Shown here piece after piece: positions 35,151 through 64,000 of a stretch of DNA of 64,000 nucleotides. The translations under genes and the position numbers were made by a program. The stretch's first letter is position 1. Every line of letters starts with the position of its first letter. The stretch is from Camarhynchus parvulus (taxonomy: Eukaryota > Chordata > Aves > Passeriformes > Thraupidae), in contig NC_044574.1 of the NCBI RefSeq assembly GCF_901933205.1, positions 1,924,501 through 1,988,500 on the forward strand, read 5' to 3'. Under the pieces are notes generated by a model. That model was not told the DNA's origin, did no database searches, and saw nothing but the letters and a program-made list of their open reading frames with translations.

Positions 35151-35500
35151 GATGGACACCCCAAATCCAATCCCAACGGCTGCCTGCCCACGGAGCAGCT
35201 GCCCGCCCCATCCCACCACCGCCCCATTCCCGTTTCTCCGCTCACCATCCTCTTCCTCCGGGCGGGATGTCCCCGAGATGTCCCCGAGATGTCCCCGAGA
35301 TGTCCCCGGTGCCGCTCCGACCCCGGCTCAGCAGCCGGGGATGGATCCGGAGCCCGGAATTCAGCCCAGCCCCCCGAAATCAGCGCTTCCCCCGGGGCGG
35401 GGCCGCTCCTGCCTGGGCCTTCTCCCCTCCTCTCCCGGCCGGGTCCGCCGGGGATGCTCCGCGGGTGGAGCTCGGGGTGATGGAGGGGCGCCGGCCCAGC
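35151..35500. other. Mostly non-repetitive GC-rich interval
   Basis: Contains three GAGATGTCCCC units near 35272-35305. The rest is unique-looking, and no exon was recognised. Confidence 0.5.
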
Positions 35501-35860
35501 TTTGGGGGGCTCGGCCCGGCTCTGGGGGCTCATCCCGGCTTTGGGGAGCTCATCCCGGCTTTGGGGAGCTCGCCCGGCTTTGAGGGGCTCGGCCCGGCTT
35601 TGGGGAGCTCGGCCCGGCTTTGGGGGGCTCGGCCCGGCTTTGGGGGCTCAGCCCGGCTTTGGGGAGTTCAGCCCGGCTTTGGGGAGCTCGGCCCGGCTTT
35701 GAGGGGCTCAGCCCGGCTTTGGGGAGCTCATCCCGGCTTTGAAGAGCTCAGCCCGGCTTTGAGGGGCTCGGCCCGGCTTTGGGGAGCTCGGCCCGGCTTT
35801 GGGGGCTCGGCCCGGCTTTGGGGAGCTCGGCCCGGCTTTGGGGGCTCAGCCCGGTCCCCT
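35501..35860. repeat. 20-bp minisatellite GGGAGCTCGGCCCGGCTTTG
   Basis: About 18 units of 19-20 bp. Variation is mostly GAGCTC versus GGGCTC and GGCC versus AGCC. Confidence 0.95.
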
Positions 35861-36540
35861 CGCGCCGATGTCCCCCTCCTGTCCCGCTGCCCTCGCTGTC
35901 CCTCGGTGCGCCCATGGGGAACCCACCCCGCCATCCCCGGGCTCAGCTGGCCCCGGGCTGTCCCCGGAGCCAGTCCCTGTCCCCGCTCCCTGTCCCCGGA
36001 GCGTTCCCGGCTCCCGCACCCCATTCCCGGGCTGGGTCCCGCCGCCTGTTTGCCCCGAGCCCCCCAAACCTCCCGTGCCTTACCCCGCGCCTCCCTCCCG
36101 CCCGCCGGTGCCACCCTGTCGGACCCCAGACGGGAGAAGCCACCTCGCCCAGGCTGGGGACACGCTCAGGGCACCGCGGGGACCCTCCTGTCCTCGTCCC
36201 CGAGCGGGTGGCGGGATGCGGTGGGGCACTCCCGTCCCCCTGGCGCCGAGGGTGGCAGCGGGGACAGCGCTGTCCCCACGCCGCGGCCTCGTGGGACTCA
36301 CCGGCAGCTCCCGGCTCCGCTCCAACTTCGCCCCAAGTTGAGACAAAAGGCGGCGGGGCCGTCCCCTGTCGCCTGTCCCCGCTGTCCCCAGACAGCCCGG
36401 TGCCACCGGGGCTAATGAGGGCACGAGGGCGGTGGGCTCGGGGGCTGCTCACGAACACTCCCGGCCTTAACCCTTCCCCTGCCGCCGCCTCCCCCGCCTT
36501 GGGGGCAGCCGGGCTCGCTCATCCCGCGGGGCCCGGGACC
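35861..36540. other. CpG-dense non-repetitive interval
   Basis: About 680 bp with many CpG dinucleotides and no tandem structure, flanked by arrays. It looks like a CpG island. I could not place a start codon, exon or transcript in it with any confidence. Confidence 0.45.
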
Positions 36541-36870
36541 CCCAGCCTGGAACACGGGGACAGTCCCGAGGGTCGCACGGAAAATGGGGACAGTCCCGAG
36601 GGTCGCATGGAGAACGGGGACAGTCCCGAGGGTCTGCCAGGAAAACGGGGACAGTCCGGAGGGTCACCATGGAGAACGGGGACAGTCCCGAGGGTCCGCA
36701 TGGAAAATGGGGACAGTCCCGAGGGTCCGCATGGAAAATGGGGGCATTCTGAAGGTCCACCAGGAGAACGGGGACAGTCCCGAGGGTCTGCAAGGAGAAC
36801 GGGGACAGTCCCGAGGGTCGCATGGAGAACGGGGACAGTCCCGAGGGTCCGCATGCCCGGGGCAGTCACA
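36541..36870. repeat. 30-bp minisatellite with GGGGACAGTCCCGAGGGTC
   Basis: Eleven or so units of about 30 bp, GGGGACAGTCCCGAGGGTC followed by GCATGGAGAAC or CGCATGGAAAAT. Confidence 0.93.
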
Positions 36871-37124
36871 GCCCCAGGAGGAGGTGACACACGGCAAGGA
36901 GATCCCGCCACCCCACAGTGAAGGGTTGGGGGACAGGACACGATCCCAGTCCCGGGATGGCTGTGTCACCATCCCGGCTGTGTCACCGTCCCTGCTGTGT
37001 CACCATCCCGGCTGTGTCACTGTCCCAGCGGTGTCACCATCCCGGCTGTGTCACCGTCCCGGCTCTGTCACCGTCCCAGCGTCCCAGGACCACAGAACCC
37101 CTGGCAGTGGCAATGTGGTCATGA
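36871..37124. repeat. GTGTCACCATCCCGGCT array and flank
   Basis: 36960-37080 holds about seven units of 17 bp. The flanks are non-repetitive. Confidence 0.85.
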
Positions 37125-37495
37125 CAGGTGTGGGATGTGGGATGTGGATGGGATGTGGGATTTGGGATGTGGGATTTGGGATTTGGGATGTGGGATGTGG
37201 GATTTGGGATGTGGGATGTGGGATTTGGGATGTGGGATGTGGGATGTGGGATGTGGGATGAGGGATGTGGGATTTGGGATGTGGGATGTGGGATGTGGGA
37301 TGTGGGATGTGGGATGTGGGATTTGGGATTTGGGATGTGGGATGTGGGATGTGGGATTTGGGATGTGGGATGTGGGATGTGGGATGTGGGATGTGGGATT
37401 TGGGATTTGGGATTTGGGATTTGGGATGTGGGATGTGGGATGTGGGATTTGGGATGTGGGATGTGGGATTTGGGATTTGGGATTTGGGAGGGCCT
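37125..37495. repeat. 8-bp array GGGATGTG / GGGATTTG
   Basis: About 45 octamer units that are either GGGATGTG or GGGATTTG in irregular order. It is followed by about 160 bp of non-repetitive sequence up to 37655. Confidence 0.95.
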
Positions 37496-37655
37496 GGCTG
37501 GTGCTGACAGGTGGGAAGGGGCTCCTGACCATGCTGGGTCACCTGTCCCCTCCTCTGGTCTCTGGGCCGTTGTCCCCAGCTGGTTGCAGTTGTCCCTGCT
37601 CCTCCTGCCTGTCCCATATTGCTACCTTCTCTTATCATCTGGGTGTGGCCAGGCT

Positions 37656-38575
37656 TCCATCTGTCCATCCATCCATCCATCCATCCATCCATCCATCCAT
37701 CCATCCATCATCCATCCATCCATCCATCCATCCATCCATCCATCCATCCATCCATCCATCCATCCATCCATCATCCATCCATCCATCCATCATCCATCCA
37801 TCATCCATCCATCATCCATCCATCCATCCATTGGATCTGGGATTTGGGATGGTGGCATCCATCCATCCATCCATCCATCATCCATCCATCCATCCATCCA
37901 TCCATCATCCATCCATCATCCAATCCCCTCATCCATCCATCCATCCATCCATCCATCCATCCATCCATCCATCCATCCATCCATCCATCCATCCATCCAT
38001 CATCCATCCATCCATCCATCCATCCATCCATCATCCATCCATCCATCCATCCATCCATCCATCCATCCATCCATCCATCCATCCATCATCCATCCATCCA
38101 TCCATCATCCATCCATCATCCATCCATCCATCCATCCATCCATCCATCCATCATCCATCCATCATCCATCCATCCATCCATCCATCATCCATCCATCCAT
38201 CATCCATCCATCCATCCATCATCCATCCATCATCCATCCATCCATCCATCCATCCATCCATCCATCCATCCATCCATCCATCCATCCATCCATCATCCAT
38301 CCATCCATCCATCCATCCATCCATCCATCCATCCATCCATCATCCATCCATCCATCCATCATCCATCCATCCATCCATCCATCCATCCATCCATCATCCA
38401 TCCATCCATCCATCCATCCATCCATCCATCCATCCATCCATCCATCCATCCATCCATCCATCCATCCATCCATCCATCCATCCATCCATCCATCCATCCA
38501 TCCATCCATCCATCCATCCATCCATCCATCATCCATCCATCCATCCATCCATCCATCCATCCATCATCCATCCAT
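37656..38575. repeat. Interrupted CCAT tetranucleotide array
   Basis: About 920 bp of CCAT units interrupted at irregular intervals by an extra ATC. It is broken once near 37830-37860 by TTGGATCTGGGATTTGGG, related to the neighbouring octamer array. The HPSIHPS frames are artefacts of the repeat. Confidence 0.97.
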
Positions 38576-39180
38576 CCCTCTCTCTCTCCCTTCACATTTT
38601 CCATCTCTCCATCTCCGCCCTCCCCTCTCTCCCTCCTCTCCATCTGGCGCAGCTGTCACCTCTGCCATCACTGTCACCTCTGCCACTGCTGTCACCGCTG
38701 CCATCACTGTCACCTCTGCCATCACTGTCACCTCTGCCATCGCTGTCACCTCTGCCACTGCTGTCACCGCCGCCATCACTGTCACCTCTGCCATCGCTGT
38801 CACCTCTGCCACTGCTGTCACCTCTGCCACTGCTGTCACCGCTGCCATCACTGTCACCTCTGTCCCCCGCCGAGCCCGCGGGGCCCTGCAGGGTCTCAGC
38901 TGTGACCCTGCTGCCCCGGGGAGGGGGGACCGAGGGAGGGGGCACCGGCAGCAGCTGCCGAGGGGCACCGGGGACAGAGGGGACACCGGGGACAGAGGGA
39001 CAGAGGGGACACAGGGGACACAGGGGACAGAGGGGACACAGGGGACACAGGGGGGCTGCTGGCCCACCGGCACGTCCCAAACCCCTCCGTGGGGACAGAG
39101 GGGATGGGGGGACCCCCTTAGCTCGGGGGGATTCCGGGAGGGAGAGGCGGAGTGCGAGGGGGGCTCTGGGCCAGGAGGGA
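38576..39180. repeat. 15-bp CCATCACTGTCACCTCTG-type array and GGGGACA stretch
   Basis: 38655-38865 is a GTCACCTCTGCCATC-type 15-bp array. 38865-38960 is GC-rich unique sequence. 38960-39055 is GACAGAGGGGACACAGGG. 39060-39180 is unique. Confidence 0.85.
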
Positions 39181-39985
39181 ACGGGGGGACTTGGGGGATT
39201 TGTCACGGGCGGGTACAGGGGGGATTTGGGGGATTTGTCACGGGCGGGTACAGGGGGGGTTTGGGGGGATTTGTCACGCGGGTACAGGGGGGTTGGGGGG
39301 GATGTGTCAGGGGGATTGGGGTTGGGGATGATGGGTACAGGGGATTTGGGGGGATTTGTCACGGGTTTTGGGGGGATTTGGGGGATTTGTCACGGGTGGG
39401 TACAGGGGGGATTTGGGGGATTTGTCACGGGCGGGTTTTGGGGGGATTTGGGGGATTTGTCACGTTTTGGGGGATTTGGGGGATTTGTCACGGGCGGGTT
39501 TTGGGGGGATTTCCGGGAATTTGTCACTTGTGGGTGAGTGGGGCTGTGCCATGGATGGGTGCAGGGGATTTGGGGGATTTCTCACGTGTGGGTATGGGGG
39601 GAACAGGGGGGATTTCTCACGGGCGGGTTTAGGGGGGATTTGGGGGATTTCTCACGTGTGGGTATGGGGAAATTTGGGATACTTCTCATAGGTGAGTAGG
39701 GGGGATTTGGGGGATTTCTCACGTGTGGGTACAGGGGGGATTTGCGGGGATTTCTCACGTGTGGGTATGGGGAAATTTGGGGTATTTCTCATGGGTGAGT
39801 AAGGGGGGATTTGGGGGATTTCTCACAGTTGGGGTAGGGATTTGGGGGATTTCTCACGTGTGGGTACCGGGGGGATTTGGGGGATTTCTCACGGGTGGGT
39901 ATGGGGGGATTTGGGGGATTTCTCACGGGTGGGTACGGCGGGATTTGGGGGATTTCTCACGTGTGCATAAGGGGGGATTTGCGGG
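39181..39985. repeat. GGGGATTTGTCACGGGCGGG minisatellite
   Basis: About 22 units of 30-40 bp with GGGGGATTTGTCACGGGTGG, shifting after 39570 to GGGATTTCTCACGTGTGGG. It ends about 400 bp before the NAGK start codon. Confidence 0.92.
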
Positions 39986-40213
39986 ATTTGCCCCATTCCG
40001 CGGCCCCACACGCTTCGGGCGGTGTCCTGAGCGTGTCCGTGGGGCCGGCAGCGCCCCGTGTCGCGGGTGGGGTCGCGGAGCCATCGCGGGGTGCCCGGGA
40101 GGGGACGGACGGGGACACGGAGGGGACACGGGGACCCGGGGCGGTCCCGGAGCGGGCGGGGGGCGGAGCCAAGGCGGGAGGCGTGGCCATTAACGGAGAT
40201 GACTTTGTCTTAT

Positions 40214-40223
40214 CCATATATGG
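40214..40223. promoter_or_regulatory. Perfect CArG box (SRF site) 1
   Basis: CCATATATGG matches CC(A/T)6GG exactly, 163 bp upstream of the NAGK start codon. Confidence 0.6.
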
Positions 40224-40300
40224 AGATGGGCGTGTCTATGGGCGGAGCAGCACCAGCGGGCGTGTCTATGGGACGTGTCGCTGGTGGGCGTGGCCACCAC

Positions 40301-40310
40301 CCATAAATGG
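40301..40310. promoter_or_regulatory. Perfect CArG box (SRF site) 2
   Basis: CCATAAATGG matches CC(A/T)6GG exactly, 76 bp upstream of the NAGK start codon. Confidence 0.6.
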
Positions 40311-40385
40311 TCATGGGCGTGTCCCTGGGTGTGTCCCCGCCAAGGGGCGTGTCCGGGGTGGGGGGCGGGGTCAGTGGCGGCCGCG

Positions 40386-47794
<7,409 letters not shown>

Positions 47795-47816
47795 GCGGCG
47801 CCCCAGACCGGGACAG

Positions 47817-48316
47817 NNNNNNNNNNNNNNNNNNNNNNNNNNNNNNNNNNNNNNNNNNNNNNNNNNNNNNNNNNNNNNNNNNNNNNNNNNNNNNNNNNNN
47901 NNNNNNNNNNNNNNNNNNNNNNNNNNNNNNNNNNNNNNNNNNNNNNNNNNNNNNNNNNNNNNNNNNNNNNNNNNNNNNNNNNNNNNNNNNNNNNNNNNNN
48001 NNNNNNNNNNNNNNNNNNNNNNNNNNNNNNNNNNNNNNNNNNNNNNNNNNNNNNNNNNNNNNNNNNNNNNNNNNNNNNNNNNNNNNNNNNNNNNNNNNNN
48101 NNNNNNNNNNNNNNNNNNNNNNNNNNNNNNNNNNNNNNNNNNNNNNNNNNNNNNNNNNNNNNNNNNNNNNNNNNNNNNNNNNNNNNNNNNNNNNNNNNNN
48201 NNNNNNNNNNNNNNNNNNNNNNNNNNNNNNNNNNNNNNNNNNNNNNNNNNNNNNNNNNNNNNNNNNNNNNNNNNNNNNNNNNNNNNNNNNNNNNNNNNNN
48301 NNNNNNNNNNNNNNNN
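47817..48316. other. Assembly gap of exactly 500 N
   Basis: A run of 500 N. The round length suggests a placeholder of unknown true size. It separates the end of NAGK from the second TEX261 copy. Confidence 0.99.
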
Positions 48317-49012
48317 AAAGAAGAAATGTGCAGCTCCCTCTGAGGATTTTTCATCCTTTGGAAAAGGGAGAAGGAAAAAAAATCTGGAATTCTCAACATT
48401 CCCCCTCTCTCTTGGGATCAGAAAAATTCTGGGAATTCCCTGGAAAACCGAGATTCCCATCAACTCCTTCCCAAAGGTTTTGCTGGAGGGGAAAAACAGG
48501 AATTTCAGGATTTAAACCACCCCAAATCCTGATTTTTTTTTTATTTTGGGATCATTCCTTCTGGAAAACGGGAATGAAGGGACAGCGTGGAATCTTCGGA
48601 TTTATCCGATTTTTCCCATTTTTTAAAAAATCCTTGGCTCTGTAGAACCCTCAGGAAAATCAGAAGCAGCTCCAAAAACCCAAAACCCTCAGGGGAACTG
48701 GGGGAAATCCCAAAATTCCCAAGATTTTCCATGAAAACATTCCCAAGGCATCAACAAGGAAAAAAAAACCCCAAGCGTGATTAGGCACCTCCGAGTGTCC
48801 AAGTCTCTGAATTCCCAAAATTCCCAAAAAAGGGGCTGAAATTTGGGATATTCGCCTCTTGGGGATCTTCTGGATATTCGAAAATTCCGAAAATTCGGTT
48901 TCAGTAAATTTTCTGCCTGCTGGGCAGGATGGCTTCCTTGATGAAGGGGAGAAAATCAGGAGAATCGGGAGCCCTCTTTTTCCCCTTGGTGAAATAATTG
49001 GGACGGCGTGCT

Positions 49013-56764
<7,752 letters not shown>

Positions 56765-56832
56765 CTCGGAGAAAAGATAAAATTCCTCGGCGAAATATTG
56801 AAAGGCCAGGTAGTGATTGACCACGACCAAAA

Positions 56833-59292
56833 CTGTGGGGGGAAAAATTGGGAAAAAAACGACGGGATCAGAACGTTCCGGAAGGAAAATCCCAAATCTG
56901 GAATGCTGAGGTTGAAAGTGGAAATTTGGGGGATTTTTGGGGATTTTTGGGGGTTTTGATGGTAAAATGGGGGTTTGAAAGTGGAAAAATTGCTGAGGGT
57001 TTGGTCGAAAAAATTCCTTTTGATGCAGAAAGAGCTGTCAAAATTCTCACAAAAATTCCCCAAAAAATACCAAAAAATCCCCCCAAAAATTCCCCGAAAA
57101 TTCCTCAAAATCCCCCAAAAATTCCCCCAAAAATTCCCAAAAAAAACCCCAAAGTTCCCAAAGAATTTCCCAAATTTCCCCCCAAAAAATCCCCAAAAAT
57201 CCACCAAAAAATTTTGGGCAAAAATCCAAAAAAATCCCCCCAAAAATCCCCAAAAAATCCCCCCAAAAATCCCCAAAATTTCCCCCTTCCATCCCAAAAA
57301 AATCCCCCCAAAAATCCCCAAAATTACCCCAAAATTCCCCCCAAAATTCCCCCCAAAAATTCCCCCCAAAAACCCCCCAAAAATCCCCCAAAAATTCCCA
57401 AAAAATCCCCAAAAATCCCCCAAAAAATCTCCAAAATCCCCAAACACACCCTCCCAAAAATCCCCAAAACTTGGGTTGGTATCCCAAATACCTCCAAAAA
57501 AACCCCCCAAAATCCCCAAAATTCCCCCAAATTTTAAAAAAAAATCCCCAAAAATCCCCAGAAAAATCCCCAATTCCCCCCAAAAAAAGGTCCAAATCCC
57601 TCCTCAAAAATCCCCAAAAAATCCCCAAAAAATCACTAAAAATTGCCAAAAAATCCCCAAAAAAACCCCAAAAATTCCCCAAAAAATCCCAAAAAATCTC
57701 CCCAAAAATCCTCAAAATTTTCCCAAAAATTCCCAAAAATTCCTCATAAAAATCCCCAAGAATTCCCTCCAAAATCCCCAAAAAATCCCAAAAAGTGCCC
57801 AAAAAATCCCCAGAATTCCACTCCCAATCCCAAAAATCCTCAAAAATTACTGAAAAAATTCCCAAAAATGCCCAAAATGCCCGAAAAATCCCCCAAAATC
57901 CCTAAAAAAATCCTAAAAATCCCTAAAAATCCCCACACCCAAATCCCCTCAAAAAATGCCCAAAAAATTCACAAAAAATTACCGAAAAATTCCCAAAAAA
58001 AACCCCAAAAAAATTCACAAAAAATCACTAAAATTGCCAAAAAAACCCCAAAAAATCCCCAAAAATCCCCAATAATAATTCCAAAAATCCCCAAAAAATC
58101 CCCTCCAAATCCTCAAAAATGCCCAAAAATGGCCAAAAAAATCACTAAAAAATTGCCAAAATCCCCTTTTTCCCCAAAACCCCAAAAATCCCCAAAAAAT
58201 CCCCAAAAACCCCCCCAAAACCCAAAAACCCCACAAAACCCCAGAAAAGCCCCAAAAGGTGTCAGACCGCAGGAGAGGAGGCAGTTGGAGGAGGTGAGCA
58301 CGATGCAGGGGAACCCCAAATTCCTGGGGCATTCGGAGCCTTTTGGGGCAGTTAAAATAATCCCCAAAATAATCCTATAAAATTCCCCTAAAAATCCCCA
58401 AAAAATCCCCAAAAATCCCCCAAAAAAATCCCCAATAATTCCCCCCAAATTCTTCTAAAAGTCATGAAAAAAGCCCAAAAAGATCCCCAAAAACCCTAAA
58501 AAATCAATTCCCCACAAAAAAACCCCAAAAAAACCCCAAAAAATCCCCCAAAAAACCCCAAAAAATCCCAAAAAATCCCCAAAACCCCAATAATTGCCCC
58601 CAACCCATCTCTGACCGCAGGAGAGGAGGAAGTTGGAGGAGGTGAGCACGATGCAGGGGAACCCCAAATTCCTGGGGCATTCGGAGCCTTTTGGGGCAGT
58701 TAAAAATAATCCCCAAAATAATTTATGGGGAATAAAAAATCCCCAAAAATCCCCAAAAAAATTCCCAGAAAATCCCCAATAATTCCCTCCAAATTCTTCA
58801 AAAAAAAATGAAAAATCCCCAAAAGATCCCCAAAAAAACCCGAAAAAAATCACGAAAAATTGTCAAAAAATCCCAAAAACCCCCAAAAAAATCCCCAAAA
58901 AACCCCAAAAAAATCCCAAAAAAATCCCAAAAACCCCAAAAATTGCCCCCAACCCATCTCTGACCGCAGGAGAGGAGGAAAAAAAATTGGAGGTGAGCAA
59001 ATGACCAGGGGAACCCCAAATCCCTGGGGCATCTGGAGCCTTTTGGGGCAATGGAAAATAATCCCCAAAATAATCCTATGGGGAAAAATCCCCCAAAAAT
59101 CCCCAAAAACTCCCCTAGAAAAATCCCCCAATAATTCCCCCAAATTCTTCTAAAAATATCATGAAAAAAAAATCCCCAAAAAATCCCGAAAAAATCCCCC
59201 AAAAATCACGAAAAATTACAAAAAACCCCAAAAACCCCAAAAAAAACCAAAAATCCCAAAAATGGGGAATAATTCCCCAACCCATCTCTGAC
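56833..59292 (-). repeat. Intron 3 array of the second TEX261 copy, with three exon 3 end fragments
   Basis: CCCCAAAA-type array. The exon 3 end fragments with donor lie near 58268-58313, 58616-58661 and 58965-59012, the last one degraded. Confidence 0.85.
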
Positions 59293-59447
59293 CGCAGGAG
59301 AGGAGGGAAGTTGGAGGAGGTGAGCACGATGCAGGAAATAATGCAGCAGCCCCAGGTACACGAGGTTACTGAAAGAGCCCCGTGGGGCACCATGGCCGGG
59401 AAGCGGAAACAAAGGGGACAGCCCCAGCAATGGAGGAATAAGGAGAA

Positions 59448-63402
<3,955 letters not shown>

Positions 63403-63473
63403 CGATGGCCAAGGTGACAAAAGGCCACCTGCACGAGCAGGGACAGCCAGCTGAGCACGTACATGAACCACAT

Positions 63474-64000
63474 GGCGGGGCCGGGCCGCTCCCCGCCGCC
63501 GCCGCCGCCGCCGCCGCCGGGCCGCCGCTCCCGCTGCGCGCCCGCCGCCGGAACCAGCGAGACGCGGCACCGGAACCAGCGAGACGCGGCACCGGAACCA
63601 GCGAGACGCGGCACCGGAAACAACGAGACGCGGCACCGGAACCAGCGAGATGGGGCGGGAGGGGCAGAGAGCGGCACAGCGCCCCCTGGCGGCCTGGAGG
63701 ACTCGCGCGGCTTAATGGGAATGGGGAGATCCCAAAGGGAGAGGGACCCCAAAATGTGCGGGGGGGCCCCAAAACTCTGTAAGGACCCCAAAAGGGTGCG
63801 GGGGAACCCCAAAAGGGTGAAGGAAACCGTGAAAAGGGGACCCCAAAATGTACAGGGACCCCAAAACACGGGGAGGGACCCCAAAAGGGTGCAAGGACCC
63901 CAAAATATGGACAGGAACCCCAAAACACGGCAGGGACCCCAAAATGTGCGGGGAGCCCAAAAGGGTGCAGGGAAACCTCAAAAAGGGACCCCAAATTGTA
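63474..64000 (-). promoter_or_regulatory. TEX261: TEX261 promoter, second copy, and start of the upstream array
   Basis: CGG run (about 63492-63518), 22-bp repeat (about 63547-63650) and CTCF-like site (63677-63697) are all retained. From about 63720 the GGGACCCCAAAA array begins and is cut by the window edge. Confidence 0.8.

Larger units (their letters stand above)
39986..40385 (+). promoter_or_regulatory. NAGK: NAGK promoter region with two CArG boxes and phased GGGCGTG boxes
   Basis: CpG-rich sequence directly upstream of the NAGK start codon. It contains two perfect CArG boxes (CCATATATGG at 40214-40223, CCATAAATGG at 40301-40310), the SRF consensus. Five GGGCGTG boxes begin at 40228, 40258, 40286, 40315 and 40345, a spacing of 28-30 bp. 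Such boxes are KLF/Sp-type sites. The transcription start is not determined. Confidence 0.65.

Noticed and set aside
33950..36415. 821-codon plus-strand frame
   Set aside because: It spans several arrays and GC-rich spacers with no recognised domain or consistent splice structure. GC-rich DNA without stops explains it.
34406..36540. Possible hidden gene in the unique GC-rich intervals
   Set aside because: I tried to read exons with GT-AG borders on both strands and recognised no protein motif, so these are reported only as non-repetitive sequence.
37656..38575. Proline/histidine-rich secreted or structural protein
   Set aside because: The HPS pattern is the direct translation of CCAT tetranucleotides, and all frames give similar strings.
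36997..39537. 834-846-codon plus-strand frames
   Set aside because: They run through unrelated arrays (GGGATGTG, CCAT, GTCACCTCTG) in two frames at once. HPSIHPS and DVGCGMW strings are repeat translations.

Overview
The window looks like a gene-dense, GC-rich, minisatellite-rich vertebrate microchromosome segment, most likely avian. It holds two recognisable genes in an almost unbroken mosaic of tandem repeats. TEX261 (six exons, minus strand, coding span 8508-19971) encodes the 196-residue ER-export membrane protein of the SVP26/Erv26 family. NAGK (ten exons, plus strand, 40386-47794) encodes N-acetylglucosamine kinase. Both were identified by reading exons across splice sites and comparing them with the remembered human proteins. 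The two genes are divergent, with about 20.4 kb between their start codons. The same neighbours occur in the same orientations at human 2p13.3. The species cannot be named from the sequence alone.

Layout: 1-5170 is a pyrimidine-rich 22-24 bp repeat with higher-order units. 5171-5640 is a short non-repetitive stretch with a plus-strand AATAAA. 5640-7230 is a second array. 7231-8507 is the probable TEX261 3' UTR. 8508-19971 is TEX261, each intron filled by its own tandem repeat. 19972-20220 is its CpG-rich promoter, with a CGG run, a 22-bp ETS-like repeat and a strong CTCF-like site. 20220-39985 is intergenic: some twenty tandem-repeat families butt end to end, with a few non-repetitive GC-rich islands. 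39985-40385 is the NAGK promoter, and 40386-47794 is NAGK. 47817-48316 is a gap of exactly 500 N.

Everything after the gap (48317-64000) is a second, direct, noisier copy of 7903-20497, that is, TEX261 again with its promoter. The copies differ in repeat-array length and carry reciprocal small indels in coding exons. Copy 1 has one extra base in exon 4, where copy 2 is intact. Copy 2 is damaged in exons 1, 3 and 6. I read this as an unpurged alternative haplotype or false duplication, though a real segmental duplication with a decaying copy is not excluded. NAGK exons 9-10, next to the gap, carry three single-base indels that look like consensus errors.

No new defence, metabolic or mobile system is visible. 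The most interesting genuine feature is that several TEX261 intron arrays contain copies of exon-intron boundaries (the exon 3 end plus donor, the exon 5 end plus donor, the exon 5 acceptor). The minisatellites therefore seem to have grown from splice junctions and now supply decoy splice sites. The very long open frames in the window are stop-free readings of tandem repeats, not genes.
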